From: Flavobacteriales bacterium
GTDB taxonomy: Bacteria; Bacteroidota; Bacteroidia; Flavobacteriales_E; Vicingaceae
Direction of reading: 5' to 3'
Length of the DNA stretch: 64,000 nucleotides
Assembly: GCA_020635815.1 (NCBI GenBank)
Contig: JACJZB010000004.1
Span: forward strand, 62,001 to 126,000
Under the pieces are notes generated by a model that did no database searches, was not told the origin of the DNA, and saw only the letters and a list, made by a program, of their open reading frames with translations. Of this stretch, positions 1 through 8,632 are shown piece by piece; position 1 is the stretch's first letter, and every line of letters starts with the position of its first letter. A program made the position numbers and the translations under genes.

Positions 1-2033
1 TTTGTATAATTTTGATTGATTAAAAGCTCCTTTTCTATTCTTTTTCTTTCTTCTATTTCTTTTTGTAATATTTTGTTTGATTCTTCTGCTATTTGTGTTT
101 TAAGTCTTTCTTTCGATAATTGTTTTTTATCAGATACATCTTGAAAAACTATTTGTATTGCTGTTTTTCCTTCAAAATCAAACAACATTGATTTTGTTTC
201 TAAATCTAAAATTTCTCCTGTTAATGGTTTTTTTACTTTTACATCTTTGAAAATAACTTCTTTTCCTTCTAAAACTTTTTTCCTTCTTTTTAAAGCTTCT
301 TCGTGGTATTCTTTAAGTAAATAATCAAAAATATTTGTTTTTTTCCCTAATTGATTTGTGTTTTCTAATCCAAAAATTTCATAAGCTTTTGGGTTTGCAT
401 AAATTATATCTCCATTAATATGGATTAGAGTTCCATAAGGAGAGTTTTCGATTAAATTTTTATAATTTTTTTCACTTTGTTGTAATTGTTTTTCTTTTAA
501 TACCTGCTCAGTTATACCTATTAAAGTACCTTCTACCCTATTATTTTTAATAGAAACATTGGTTGATATCCATATTTCTTCGCCTTTTTTATTTTTATGC
601 TTTATTTTATAATTATTTAAATGCTTTTTACTTTTAAGTTCCTTAATGTAATCTAATCTGTCTTGTTTAGTAAAATATAATATTTCTGCATTTTTGTTTA
701 ATAATTCTTTTCGGTTTGTATAACCAAATATTTTTGCAAAAGAGTCATTACATTCTTTAATTATTCCATTTTCCGTAATAAAAACACCAGCCAAGTTTTT
801 AACAAATAAATTTTTATACAGTTGTCTGTTTTCTTTTAATCGTTGTTCTGCAATCTTAGAGGCTGTTATATCTCTAATGGTAGTTACCCTAACAAATTTG
901 TTTTTCCACTTTATTTGTTTAGCATATATTTCACCATAAAATTTTTCTCCATTTTTTTTAATACCTATGGCTTCATAAGGTTTATTATAATTTTCAAAAA
1001 TATTTTTTTTAACTAATTCTTTAGATTCTGGTGCGGCTAGTATTAGTGCCGATTTATTAATTAGTTCTTTTGCTTGGTATCCAAAAATATTATAGACAGC
1101 ATTATTAGCTTCTTTTATAACTCCATTTTCGTGAACAATAACTACTTCGTTTGTAGCATTCGATAATAAGCTAAATCTATTTTCACTTTCTATTAATTTT
1201 TGTTGCTGTTCTTTTTCTTGAGTTACATCTCTTAATACAGTTGTTGTTTCAGCAATTTTTCCTGTTTTAAAATATTTAACATGAACTGTTTCATCTACCC
1301 ATATATAATCTTTTCTTCTTTTGGGTTTAAATCTAAAAACAGAATTTATAGTTGTTTTTTTACTTTTATATAATCCTTCTTTAATAATTTTATTAACGCT
1401 ATCTATGTCATCAGGGTGTATTCTTTTTGCTAATTTACCTGAGATACCTTCTTTATTAAACTCTTCAATTGTAAGGTTTAATAAATCTTTTATTTGTGGA
1501 CTTATATAAGTAAGTTTTTTTCCATTATCGGAAAACTTTACATTATAGATACATTCATTAATATTTTCTAATAAAAATAATAATTGATGTTCTTTATCTT
1601 TTTTTTCGGTTATATCTCTAACAGTACCAAATAATCCTTTTTGAGTACCATCACTATTATATAAAGTATTAATAGATTCTTCAATCCATACATATCTTTT
1701 TTTTATTTTATTATAAAAGCGATATGTTATAGACCAATCTTTGGTATTTTTTTTTATACTTTTTAATTTTTTTCTTATTTCATCTATTTCATCTGGATGA
1801 AAATATTCAAAAAGTTTACTTTGATTTTTTTTATAACTGTTTATAGATAAACCAAATATACTTTCAACTTGAGGACTGATATAATCTATAACTTTATTAC
1901 CTTTTTCATCAAAAGAAATTTTATAAAACATTTCGCTAACATTATTCATTACTAATGAAATGTTAGCTTCTTGTTTTTTAAGGTTTTCTATTTCCTTAAT
2001 TAGTTCTTCTTTTGATTTTTTTGAGTAATCCAC
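1..2033 (-). CDS. multi-PAS sensor protein (probable hybrid/sensor histidine kinase), 3' end cut by window edge
   Basis: Reading the minus strand from a GTG at 2033 gives an uninterrupted frame of about 677 codons to base 1, so the C-terminus lies outside the window. Five consecutive PAS modules are visible (roughly residues 20-140, 145-265, 270-390, 395-510 and 515-640). Each ends in the typical R-D-[IV]-T or equivalent strand before a charged linker helix. The last visible stretch is a long K/E-rich signalling helix (KEIEERKRIEKEL). No signal peptide or membrane segment is seen, so sensing is probably cytoplasmic. The GTG directly abuts the TAA of the upstream MORN gene, so the two are probably cotranscribed. 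The output domain is not visible; a histidine kinase is the usual one but is an inference. Confidence 0.85.
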   Translation of the reverse strand, partial: MDYSKKSKEELIKEIENLKKQEANISLVMNNVSEMFYKISFDEKGNKVIDYISPQVESIFGLSINSYKKNQSKLFEYFHPDEIDEIRKKLKSIKKNTKDWSITYRFYNKIKKRYVWIEESINTLYNSDGTQKGLFGTVRDITEKKDKEHQLLFLLENINECIYNVKFSDNGKKLTYISPQIKDLLNLTIEEFNKEGISGKLAKRIHPDDIDSVNKIIKEGLYKSKKTTINSVFRFKPKRRKDYIWVDETVHVKYFKTGKIAETTTVLRDVTQEKEQQQKLIESENRFSLLSNATNEVVIVHENGVIKEANNAVYNIFGYQAKELINKSALILAAPESKELVKKNIFENYNKPYEAIGIKKNGEKFYGEIYAKQIKWKNKFVRVTTIRDITASKIAEQRLKENRQLYKNLFVKNLAGVFITENGIIKECNDSFAKIFGYTNRKELLNKNAEILYFTKQDRLDYIKELKSKKHLNNYKIKHKNKKGEEIWISTNVSIKNNRVEGTLIGITEQVLKEKQLQQSEKNYKNLIENSPYGTLIHINGDIIYANPKAYEIFGLENTNQLGKKTNIFDYLLKEYHEEALKRRKKVLEGKEVIFKDVKVKKPLTGEILDLETKSMLFDFEGKTAIQIVFQDVSDKKQLSKERLKTQIAEESNKILQKEIEERKRIEKELLINQNYT

Positions 2034-3548
2034 TTACTTTAATTTAGTTCCATCAATTTTATATTCTTTTCCATCTTTAAAATTAATATTTAACACTATT
2101 TCTCCCAGTTCATTATAAGTTTTCCAGGTATCAATTTTATTACCCATCAAATAAAATTCTTCTCTCCATAGTTTACCTGATTTGAAATAAAATTTATGTT
2201 TTCCATCTGCAACTCCATCTATAAATTTACCTTCAAAATTTAATTTATCATTATCAAAATAATAATGCCAAATACCACTTCTTACACCATTTCTATATTC
2301 TCCCTCTTCTCTATGGTCGCCCATTTCATAAAACCATGGCCCTTCTTTTAAACCATCAATATATTCTCCTTTTGTTATTAATGTACCGTCACCATAATAT
2401 TCATACATAAAACCATCTTCTAATCCTTTTCTAAAACTTTCTTCTCTTAATAGTTCTCCATTTGGATGATACCATTTCCATAAACCAGTAAATTTTTCTC
2501 CTTCTAAATATTTTCCTTTTTGTTCTAATTCTCCACTATTAAAATAATATTCCCATTCATCTATTTTTAAACCATCTAAATATTTTCCTTTTGATTTTAG
2601 TTGTCCATCAAAATAATATTCTTCCCAATAACCTTGTCTTCTATCCATTTCATCCGTTAATCCTTTTGCTAATAAAATTCCATGATGATATATTTCTGTT
2701 TTTTCTACATTTCCATTTTTATCGTAATAATTAAAATTTCCATGTTCTTTTCCATTTACATCATAAGCACCTTCTTTTTTTATTGAGGCATCATCATAAA
2801 ATTCTCTTCTAATATCTAAAGCTTCAACCGATTCATCAAAACTTTGAGGAACGCCATTTATATATAAAATAGCATTTATTAATTTTCCTTGTTGATCATA
2901 ATCTTTTAAATAACCATTTAATAAATCATTTTTATAACGACACTCTTGTTTTAGTTTTCCTGATTCATAAAACTTTTTCCAAATACCATCTTTTTCATTT
3001 TTTTTATTGAAACGATTAATTTTTTCATTTCCTATAAATGTTCCTTTTTTGTAAACACTTATAGTAATTATTCTACCATCTTTTCCATATTCATAAGAAA
3101 TACCGTCTTCAACTCCATCTATAAAAGGTATTTTTTTACTTATTAATTTACCTGGTTCATCATAATAATAAAACGTATAATTTTGTTTTATATCAGCTAC
3201 AAAATTTTCTTCTAAAATAATATTACAACTATCGCTATAATATATTTTTAACCCTTCTTTTAATCCTTTTTTATAATTTATTTTTGTTTTAAACTCACCT
3301 CTTTCATTATAAAAAATCCAAGTACTATCTAATAAATAATTTTTTCTATTTCCTTCCGATTTTATTAAACCTGATGGATAATAAGTAAACCAATAACCTT
3401 CTGGTTTACCATTTTTTATAAACCCCTCACTTGAAACAGCTCCATTTTCATAGTAAAATTTTGTTTTTCCATCATTCAATTTATTTTGAGTAAAACTACA
3501 GATAGAAATGCAGCAAAAAAATAAATTAAGAATGAACACTTTATACAT
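2034..3548 (-). CDS. secreted MORN-type (YwqK-like) repeat protein
   Basis: The 504-residue product starts with a cleavable-looking signal peptide (MYKVFILNLFFCCISICSF) and is otherwise built of about 20 tandem units of the MORN variant type, with recurring Y-Y-x-N/S-G-x-L-x-x-E-G and K-x-G-x-W-x-Y-Y signatures. Such proteins are often labelled toxin-antitoxin YwqK-family antitoxin, but that label carries no evidence here. In the family the repeats form an elongated beta-hairpin sheet. It sits immediately upstream of the PAS sensor with no gap, so a sensory or envelope role linked to that protein is possible. A second, short MORN protein lies at 8086-8547. The function is unknown. Confidence 0.85.
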   Translation of the reverse strand: MYKVFILNLFFCCISICSFTQNKLNDGKTKFYYENGAVSSEGFIKNGKPEGYWFTYYPSGLIKSEGNRKNYLLDSTWIFYNERGEFKTKINYKKGLKEGLKIYYSDSCNIILEENFVADIKQNYTFYYYDEPGKLISKKIPFIDGVEDGISYEYGKDGRIITISVYKKGTFIGNEKINRFNKKNEKDGIWKKFYESGKLKQECRYKNDLLNGYLKDYDQQGKLINAILYINGVPQSFDESVEALDIRREFYDDASIKKEGAYDVNGKEHGNFNYYDKNGNVEKTEIYHHGILLAKGLTDEMDRRQGYWEEYYFDGQLKSKGKYLDGLKIDEWEYYFNSGELEQKGKYLEGEKFTGLWKWYHPNGELLREESFRKGLEDGFMYEYYGDGTLITKGEYIDGLKEGPWFYEMGDHREEGEYRNGVRSGIWHYYFDNDKLNFEGKFIDGVADGKHKFYFKSGKLWREEFYLMGNKIDTWKTYNELGEIVLNINFKDGKEYKIDGTKLK

Positions 3549-4017
3549 ATATATTATAATTTATTTAAAATTTAAAAAAAGTATGTTGTTACTATTATGC
3601 TGTTAATAGTGTTTAAAATTAACAATTACTTTATTCGTTTATTTAATTAGTAAAAAGATATACTCATTAATTAACAAAATATATACTTATTATAATATTG
3701 ATTTTGTTTGATTTACTAAGTTAATTAACATTTGTTAGTTACTTTATTTAATAATAAGTTTTTGTTAAAGTTATTAGACTTTTAACCCTCTTTTATGTTT
3801 ATAAAAAGTGTCTTTAAAAACATAACTAAAGTTTGCATTATTCAAACTAAAATTTCATTGTATTTTTATTTGATATTTCCTATTTAAAAAAATAAGATTT
3901 TATTAATATCATATTTATTTATACACATGAATATGGTTAATTTTATAGCGTTAAAAATCAAGTGTTTAAAAATAGTAATTAACATAGGTGTTGATAACCT
4001 TAATTTAATATAAAATA
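3549..4017. other. AT-rich intergenic region, no gene seen
   Basis: About 470 bases between the divergent MORN gene and rpiB. It is extremely AT-rich with many short stops in all frames. It should hold the promoters of both flanking units, but I see no unambiguous TAnnTTTG box, hairpin, tRNA or small ORF worth calling. Confidence 0.6.
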
Positions 4018-4461
4018 ATGATGATAGTAAACAATATTGCAATAGGTAGCGATCATGCTGGTTTCGAATTAAAAGAATTTATAAAAAACTATTTAATAGA
4101 TAAAGGTATTAATATTAATGATTTTGGACCTGATTCTGATGCAAGAACTGATTATGCAGATTATGCCCATCCTGTTGCAAGTTTTGTTGAAAAAAACAAT
4201 GATTTTTTAGGTATATTAATTTGTGGAAGTGGTAATGGAATTAACATGACTGCAAACAAACATCAAGAGATTAGAAGTGCTTTATGTTGGAGTGCTGAAA
4301 TTGCTGAACTAGCAAGATTACATAACAATGCAAATATTTTAGTTTTACCTGCTAGATTTATATCAAATGAAGAAGCAATTAAATGTGTTGATGTTTTTTT
4401 TAATACACAATTTGAAGGAGGAAGACATACTTATAGAGTTAATAAAATATCTTGTAAATAA
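4018..4461 (+). CDS. rpiB: ribose 5-phosphate isomerase B
   Basis: Interconverts ribose 5-phosphate and ribulose 5-phosphate in the cytoplasmic pentose phosphate pathway. The 147-residue product has the RpiB/LacAB fold signatures: GSDHAGFELK near the N-terminus, DYADYAHPVA, and the catalytic-cysteine loop ICGSGNGINM (Cys about 69), followed by R-S-A-L-C-W. Its length is normal for the family. Two ATG codons occur in a row (4018 and 4021); the first is taken, though the second would serve equally. It stands just upstream of the phosphate-locus porin but is separated from it by a promoter with Pho-box-like repeats, so it is probably a separate unit. Confidence 0.95.
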   Translation: MMIVNNIAIGSDHAGFELKEFIKNYLIDKGININDFGPDSDARTDYADYAHPVASFVEKNNDFLGILICGSGNGINMTANKHQEIRSALCWSAEIAELARLHNNANILVLPARFISNEEAIKCVDVFFNTQFEGGRHTYRVNKISCK

Positions 4462-4466
4462 AACCT

Positions 4467-4534
4467 CTTAACATTATCTTAACATTGAAATAATTTAGAA
4501 TTAACGCTATGGCTGTTTTATTGATTTACTTTCG
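4467..4534 (+). promoter_or_regulatory. putative Pho box plus promoter of the porin gene
   Basis: CTTAACA occurs at 4467 and 4478, exactly 11 bp apart, with ATTAACG two further periods on at 4500. A -7 element TACTTTCG (consensus TAnnTTTG) lies at 4527-4534, 27 bp after the start of the last repeat. No -33 TTG element is present, as expected for an activator-dependent promoter. The repeat resembles the TTAACA direct repeats bound by PhoB/PhoP-type OmpR regulators. The sequence pattern is observed; the regulator assignment is inferred. Confidence 0.65.
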
Positions 4535-4571
4535 CTAAATATTAAAATTTAGGTAACAAAAAGTAAATATA

Positions 4572-5783
4572 ATGAGCAAGGTTAAATTAACGTTAATGAT
4601 TGCCTTTTCAGGAATGGCTATTTCTTTATTTTCTCAAGAAGTAACAAAAACCAAATTCGGTAAAGGGCTTTATAATGTAGTTGCTGCTGATAGTTCTTGG
4701 AGCATGAAGTTTGGAGCACGATTTCAAACATTATTTATTGGCGAATGGAACTTAAACGAAGATGATGGAATTACTGAAGGAAATTCTAAATTTTTAACTA
4801 GAAGAGCAAGATTAAAATTTGATGGTTTTGCATACTCTCCTAAATTACAATATAAATTAGAACTAGGTATAAGCAACAGAGATATGTCTGGAGCAAGTGT
4901 ATATACGAGTAATTCTCCACGTTATATTTTAGATGCTGTTTTAAAATGGAATTTTTATAAAAATATTAGTATATGGGCTGGGCAAACTAAGTTGCCCGGA
5001 AATAGAGAACGTGTAATTTCTTCTGGTAATTTACAATTTGTAGATCGTTCTTTGTTAAACAGCAGGTTTAATATTGATAGAGATATGGGCGCACAATTAA
5101 GACACCACTTTACTTTAGGAGAAAACTTTATTGTTAAAGAAATGCTTTCGTGTGCTCAAGGGGAGGGAAGAAATATAACTTCTGATAATTTAGGAGGTTA
5201 CCAATGGACAAGTAGAATGGAAATTTTACCATTTGGTGAGTTTAAAAGTAAAGGAGACTATTTAGGAAGCGATATAAAAAGAGAAGAGAAACCAAAGCTT
5301 GCCCTAGGTGCAACATACGACTATCATGATAGAGCTGTAAAAACAAGAAGTAACCAAGGAAGCTATATGGTTAATGATGCTGGTTTTTATGAAACAGATG
5401 TTTATACTTTGTTTGTTGATGCCATGTTTAAATATAAAGGATTTTCTTTAATGGCAGAATATGCTGATAGAACAGCGGAAGATGCTTTAGCTAAAAATTC
5501 TGATGGATCAGCAACGGGAGAAGTTATTTCCGTTGGAAATGGAGTAAATGCTCAAGTAGGGTATTTATTTAAAAATAACTGGGAAGTAGCCACTCGATTT
5601 ACTCAAATACAATTAGATAAAAAGATTACAGGTAAAGACATTGAAACACAATATACATTGGGCGTTTCAAAATATATTGTTGGACATAAATTAAAAGTAC
5701 AATCTGATTTTAGCTATTTAACCGTTGAAAACAGCAAAGACAGTGACTTGATATACAGACTTCAAATAGATATTCATTTCTAA
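4572..5783 (+). CDS. OprO/OprP-type phosphate-selective porin
   Basis: A 403-residue outer-membrane beta-barrel with a signal peptide (MSKVKLTLMIAFSGMAISLFS, cut near residue 21) and alternating amphipathic strands ending in an aromatic/hydrophobic terminus (LQIDIHF). Early signatures W-S-M-K-F-G-A-R-F-Q and the segment FLTRRARLKFDGFAY match the phosphate-selective porin O and P family, which passes anions, often phosphate, across the outer membrane. The next gene is a Na+/phosphate cotransporter, which supports phosphate as the substrate. It is preceded by a promoter with 11-bp periodic TTAACA repeats. Family assignment is firm; selectivity is inferred from context. Confidence 0.88.
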   Translation: MSKVKLTLMIAFSGMAISLFSQEVTKTKFGKGLYNVVAADSSWSMKFGARFQTLFIGEWNLNEDDGITEGNSKFLTRRARLKFDGFAYSPKLQYKLELGISNRDMSGASVYTSNSPRYILDAVLKWNFYKNISIWAGQTKLPGNRERVISSGNLQFVDRSLLNSRFNIDRDMGAQLRHHFTLGENFIVKEMLSCAQGEGRNITSDNLGGYQWTSRMEILPFGEFKSKGDYLGSDIKREEKPKLALGATYDYHDRAVKTRSNQGSYMVNDAGFYETDVYTLFVDAMFKYKGFSLMAEYADRTAEDALAKNSDGSATGEVISVGNGVNAQVGYLFKNNWEVATRFTQIQLDKKITGKDIETQYTLGVSKYIVGHKLKVQSDFSYLTVENSKDSDLIYRLQIDIHF

Positions 5784-5784
5784 A

Positions 5785-5841
5785 ATTAACATTAATTTAA
5801 CATCGTAAATAACACCTATTAAAATAGACGTTTTAGATTTG
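5785..5841 (+). promoter_or_regulatory. putative Pho box plus promoter of the Na+/Pi cotransporter gene
   Basis: ATTAACA at 5785 and TTTAACA at 5796 are 11 bp apart, and a further match ATTAAAA lies two periods on at 5818. A perfect -7 element TAGATTTG is at 5834-5841. Repeat starts are 49, 38 and 16 bp upstream of it, the same 11-bp phase as at the porin promoter. It implies separate, regulated transcription of this gene despite the short gap after the porin. Confidence 0.65.
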
Positions 5842-5858
5842 CTAAAAAATAAATAATT

Positions 5859-7553
5859 ATGGAATTCGGAATAATAGAAATTTTAAGATTGATTGGAGCT
5901 CTAGGTTTTTTCATTTATGGAATGAAAATAATGAGCGAAGGTATTCAAAAAGCCGCAGGTAGCGGAATGAGAAAAATATTGAGTACCATGACCAAGAATA
6001 GATATATGGGGGTTTTAACAGGGTTTTTAGTTACTTGTTTAGTACAATCTTCTTCTGCAAGTACTGTTATGGCCGTTAGTTTTGTTAATGCCGGACTTTT
6101 ATCATTAGTTGAATCGGCTGGTATTATGCTAGGAGCTAATATCGGGACAACAATTACAGGTTGGCTGGTTGCTGTTTTAGGTTTTAAAGTAAAAATGTCT
6201 GCAATGGCTTTACCTCTTTTAGCTTTTGGTGTGCCAATGATGTTTATGAAAAAGAATAGAACAAAAAGTATAGGTCAATTTATCATTGGATTTGCTATTT
6301 TGTTTTGGGGATTATCAGAACTAAAACACTCTGTACCTGATATTAAAAATAGTCCAGAAATTCTTCACTTTTTAGGAGATTACGCACACACAGGTTTTTT
6401 AAGCAACATTTTCTTTATATTAGTAGGAACTATTTTAACTATTGTAGTTCAATCTTCAAGTGCTTCAATGGCTTTAACCCAAACACTTTGTTTTAGTGGT
6501 ATAATTCCCTTTGAGGTTGCAGCAGCAATGATTTTAGGGGAAAATATAGGAACAACAATTACCGCAGAATTAGCTTCATTACCTGGAAATGTTCACGCAA
6601 AACGTTCGGCAAGAATACACTCTTTATTTAATATAATTGGCGTTACTTGGATGGTTTTGCTTATTTCATTTACTCCATTTTTAGAAATAGTTAGAACTAT
6701 AGCTATAGGTTGGTTAGACTCTCCAGACCCCTACGTGGCAGAAGGAGCCCCTATGGGATTAGCTATATTCCATACGATATTTAATGCACTTAATGTATTG
6801 ATTATGATTTGGTTTGTTCCAGTTTTAGTTAAAATAGCTATTAATACAGTTAAATCAAAAGGAGATGCTGATGAAGAATATCATTTAGAATATATCAGCA
6901 CTGGTATAATGTCAACCCCTGAAATGTCTATAATGGAGGCACAAAAAGAAATACTAAAATTTGGAGAAATTGTTAAAAGAATGAATGGTTTTTTAAAAGA
7001 CTTAATTACTACAACAGATTCAAAAGAAATAAGCAAAACATTAGCTAGAGTTAAAAAATATGAAGATATAACAGACCGTATTGAAGTTGATGTAGCTGAC
7101 TATTTAGCTAAAGTATCTGAAGGAGAAATGAGCGAAAATTCTAGTATTAGAATAAGAGGAATGTTAAGAATTATTGGAAACCTTGAGCGTATGGGAGATA
7201 TTTACTACCAAATGTCGAAAGGAATTGAGCGTAAAAATGAACAGAAAGTTTATTTTACCCCAGAACAAAGAGAAAGACTTTTAAATATGTTTGAGCTAGT
7301 AGAGGCTGCTCTTGAAAACATGAATAAAAACTTAAACGGACATTACGAAGAAATAACTTTAGATAAAGCAACAGAGCTTGAAGATAGTATAAACTCTTAT
7401 AGAAAAACTATTCGTAAAGAACATTTTGAAAGTGTAGAAAGAGGAGATTACAACTTCCAAAGTGCTACTATTTATAGCGAACTATTTAACTCACTAGAAA
7501 AAATTGGCGACCATACGATTAACGTAACAGAAGGAGTTACAGGAGAGCATTAA
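5859..7553 (+). CDS. Na+/phosphate cotransporter (NptA type) with C-terminal PhoU-like domain
   Basis: A 564-residue inner-membrane protein. The N-terminal half (about residues 5-325) has several membrane helices and the duplicated family signature QSSSAS, once in LVQSSSASTVM and once in VVQSSSASMAL, each followed by a G-x-N-I-G-T-T-I-T motif. These are the hallmarks of the PF02690 sodium/inorganic phosphate symporters. Residues about 350-560 are a soluble helical PhoU-like domain (E-R-M-G-D-I and E-K-I-G-D-H-T-I-N motifs), as in bacterial relatives where PhoU tunes uptake. It follows the porin and is ended by a strong terminator. No pst ABC system is in the window, so this is the visible inner-membrane Pi route. 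Confidence 0.93.
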   Translation: MEFGIIEILRLIGALGFFIYGMKIMSEGIQKAAGSGMRKILSTMTKNRYMGVLTGFLVTCLVQSSSASTVMAVSFVNAGLLSLVESAGIMLGANIGTTITGWLVAVLGFKVKMSAMALPLLAFGVPMMFMKKNRTKSIGQFIIGFAILFWGLSELKHSVPDIKNSPEILHFLGDYAHTGFLSNIFFILVGTILTIVVQSSSASMALTQTLCFSGIIPFEVAAAMILGENIGTTITAELASLPGNVHAKRSARIHSLFNIIGVTWMVLLISFTPFLEIVRTIAIGWLDSPDPYVAEGAPMGLAIFHTIFNALNVLIMIWFVPVLVKIAINTVKSKGDADEEYHLEYISTGIMSTPEMSIMEAQKEILKFGEIVKRMNGFLKDLITTTDSKEISKTLARVKKYEDITDRIEVDVADYLAKVSEGEMSENSSIRIRGMLRIIGNLERMGDIYYQMSKGIERKNEQKVYFTPEQRERLLNMFELVEAALENMNKNLNGHYEEITLDKATELEDSINSYRKTIRKEHFESVERGDYNFQSATIYSELFNSLEKIGDHTINVTEGVTGEH

Positions 7554-7578
7554 TGTTGCTTAACATTAATTTAATATT

Positions 7579-7626
7579 GGTAACACATTTTTAACAATTA
7601 GATAAAAATGTGTTACCATTTTTTTT
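7579..7626 (+). terminator. Rho-independent terminator after the Na+/Pi cotransporter
   Basis: A 15-bp perfect inverted repeat (arms 7579-7593 and 7603-7617, 9-base loop) followed by eight T residues at 7619-7626. The left arm also contains two TTAACA-like units 11 bp apart (7579, 7590), in phase with a possible -7 box (TTTATTTG, 7639-7646) of the next gene. Confidence 0.9.
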
Positions 7627-7663
7627 GTCTTTATATAGTTTATTTGCTTAAAAATTAAAACTT

Positions 7664-7981
7664 ATGAAACAGACAATATTTTCAATCCTTTTTTTATGTT
7701 CAGTTTTAGCTTTTGCTAACAACAACGAAACAACTATTTTAAAAACAACAACTTTAAAAGGAAAAGTTGTAGATAATACAGAAAGTTTAACAGGCGTAAA
7801 AGTTACAATTGACAACAAAGAAACTGTTGTTTATACAGATTTCGATGGTAACTTTTCTCTAGAAAATGTTCCTGTTGGCGTTCATAAAATAGAATTAAGC
7901 TTGATTACTTACCAAAACAAAGAGGTAGAAATTGATTTAACACAAGAAAGCGAAATAGAAATAAAGTTAGAAGCAAAATAA
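7664..7981 (+). CDS. small secreted carboxypeptidase-regulatory-like domain protein
   Basis: A 105-residue product with a signal peptide (MKQTIFSILFLCSVLAFA) and then a single carboxypeptidase-regulatory/transthyretin-like beta-sandwich: L-K-G-K-V-V-D, T-D-F-D-G-N-F-S-L and V-P-V-G-V-H-K-I in order. The same fold forms the N-terminus of the TonB receptor of this locus. It lies between two terminators, so it is probably monocistronic. It may be periplasmic or surface exposed. Its link to phosphate uptake rests on position and a possible Pho-type promoter only. Confidence 0.8.
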   Translation: MKQTIFSILFLCSVLAFANNNETTILKTTTLKGKVVDNTESLTGVKVTIDNKETVVYTDFDGNFSLENVPVGVHKIELSLITYQNKEVEIDLTQESEIEIKLEAK

Positions 7982-8000
7982 TAGTTCTTTTTAGAGTATA

Positions 8001-8026
8001 AAACCCCGCATTGCGGGGTTTTTTTG
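8001..8026 (+). terminator. Rho-independent terminator
   Basis: A GC-rich 8-bp stem (AACCCCGC with GCGGGGTT, three-base loop) followed by a run of T residues to 8025, 20 bp after the stop of the carboxypeptidase-regulatory-like gene. Confidence 0.93.
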
Positions 8027-8085
8027 TTTAACAATTAGAACATAAATTGTATTTTTAACGTAATAGAAAGCAAAAAGCAAAAAAT

Positions 8086-8547
8086 ATGTATAAAAGAATA
8101 GCCCTAATAATAATTTTCATAACCACTTCTTTAATTGGTTTTAGTCAGCAAATAAAAAAAGTAGATGGATTTTTTCTTGATGAAAAAGGACAAAAGTATA
8201 ACGGAGAATTAACTTCTTTTTTTGAAAATGGGAATAAAGAGTTTGTTTATGAAATTAAAGAAGGAGTAGAAAATGGAAAAGTTATATTTTATCACCAAAA
8301 TGGTAAAATTATGGAGGAAGGGTTTTATAAAAATGGATTAAAAACGGGAAAGTGGGTTAAATGGGGAGAAGAAGGAAATAAACTTGCAGAAGCTAATTAC
8401 AATGAAGGGATAAAACATGGTAACTGGTTGGTTTGGGATGAAAACGGAATTAACAGATACGAAATGCAGTACAACAACGGAAACAGATCAGGAACCTGGA
8501 TTAGTAGAAATGAATCAGGAGAAGTTGTAAGTAACAAAACCTACTAA
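8086..8547 (+). CDS. short secreted MORN-type repeat protein
   Basis: The 153-residue product has a signal peptide (MYKRIALIIIFITTSLIGFS) followed by about five MORN-variant units (F-F-E-N-G-N-K-E, Y-H-Q-N-G-K-I-M-E-E-G, K-T-G-K-W-V-K-W, H-G-N-W-L-V-W, S-G-T-W). It is a short relative of the protein at 2034-3548. It lies between the phosphate-transport genes and the first regulator gene but on its own, after a terminator. No catalytic residues are apparent and the function is unknown. Confidence 0.82.
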   Translation: MYKRIALIIIFITTSLIGFSQQIKKVDGFFLDEKGQKYNGELTSFFENGNKEFVYEIKEGVENGKVIFYHQNGKIMEEGFYKNGLKTGKWVKWGEEGNKLAEANYNEGIKHGNWLVWDENGINRYEMQYNNGNRSGTWISRNESGEVVSNKTY

Positions 8548-8568
8548 TCAAATTATTTTTAATACTAC

Positions 8569-8614
8569 CTTAACTTTTAGTTAACCAAAAAACAGAAATG
8601 TAAAGTTAATTTTC
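8569..8614 (+). promoter_or_regulatory. putative Pho box plus promoter of the atypical regulator gene
   Basis: CTTAACT at 8569 and GTTAACC at 8580 are 11 bp apart. A -7-like TAATTTTC sits at 8607-8614, 27 and 38 bp after them, the same distances as in the phoB-like promoter at 13779-13824. A second possible -7 box, TTACTTTG at 8623-8630, ends two bases before the start codon. Confidence 0.5.
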
Positions 8615-8632
8615 ATGTAAAATTACTTTGCA

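Noticed and set aside
1321..1509. Plus-strand 62-residue frame
   Set aside because: It is antisense to the PAS sensor, which is open across the entire region.
7559..7576. CTTAACA and TTTAATA pair after the Na+/Pi cotransporter as a Pho box of the 7664 gene
   Set aside because: They have the 11-bp spacing but are out of phase with the only plausible -7 box, and lie upstream of a terminator. The inner pair at 7579/7590 fits better.
8086..8547. Antitoxin function of the MORN proteins (YwqK label)
   Set aside because: No toxin-like partner is adjacent to either MORN gene and both have signal peptides, which does not fit a cytoplasmic antitoxin.
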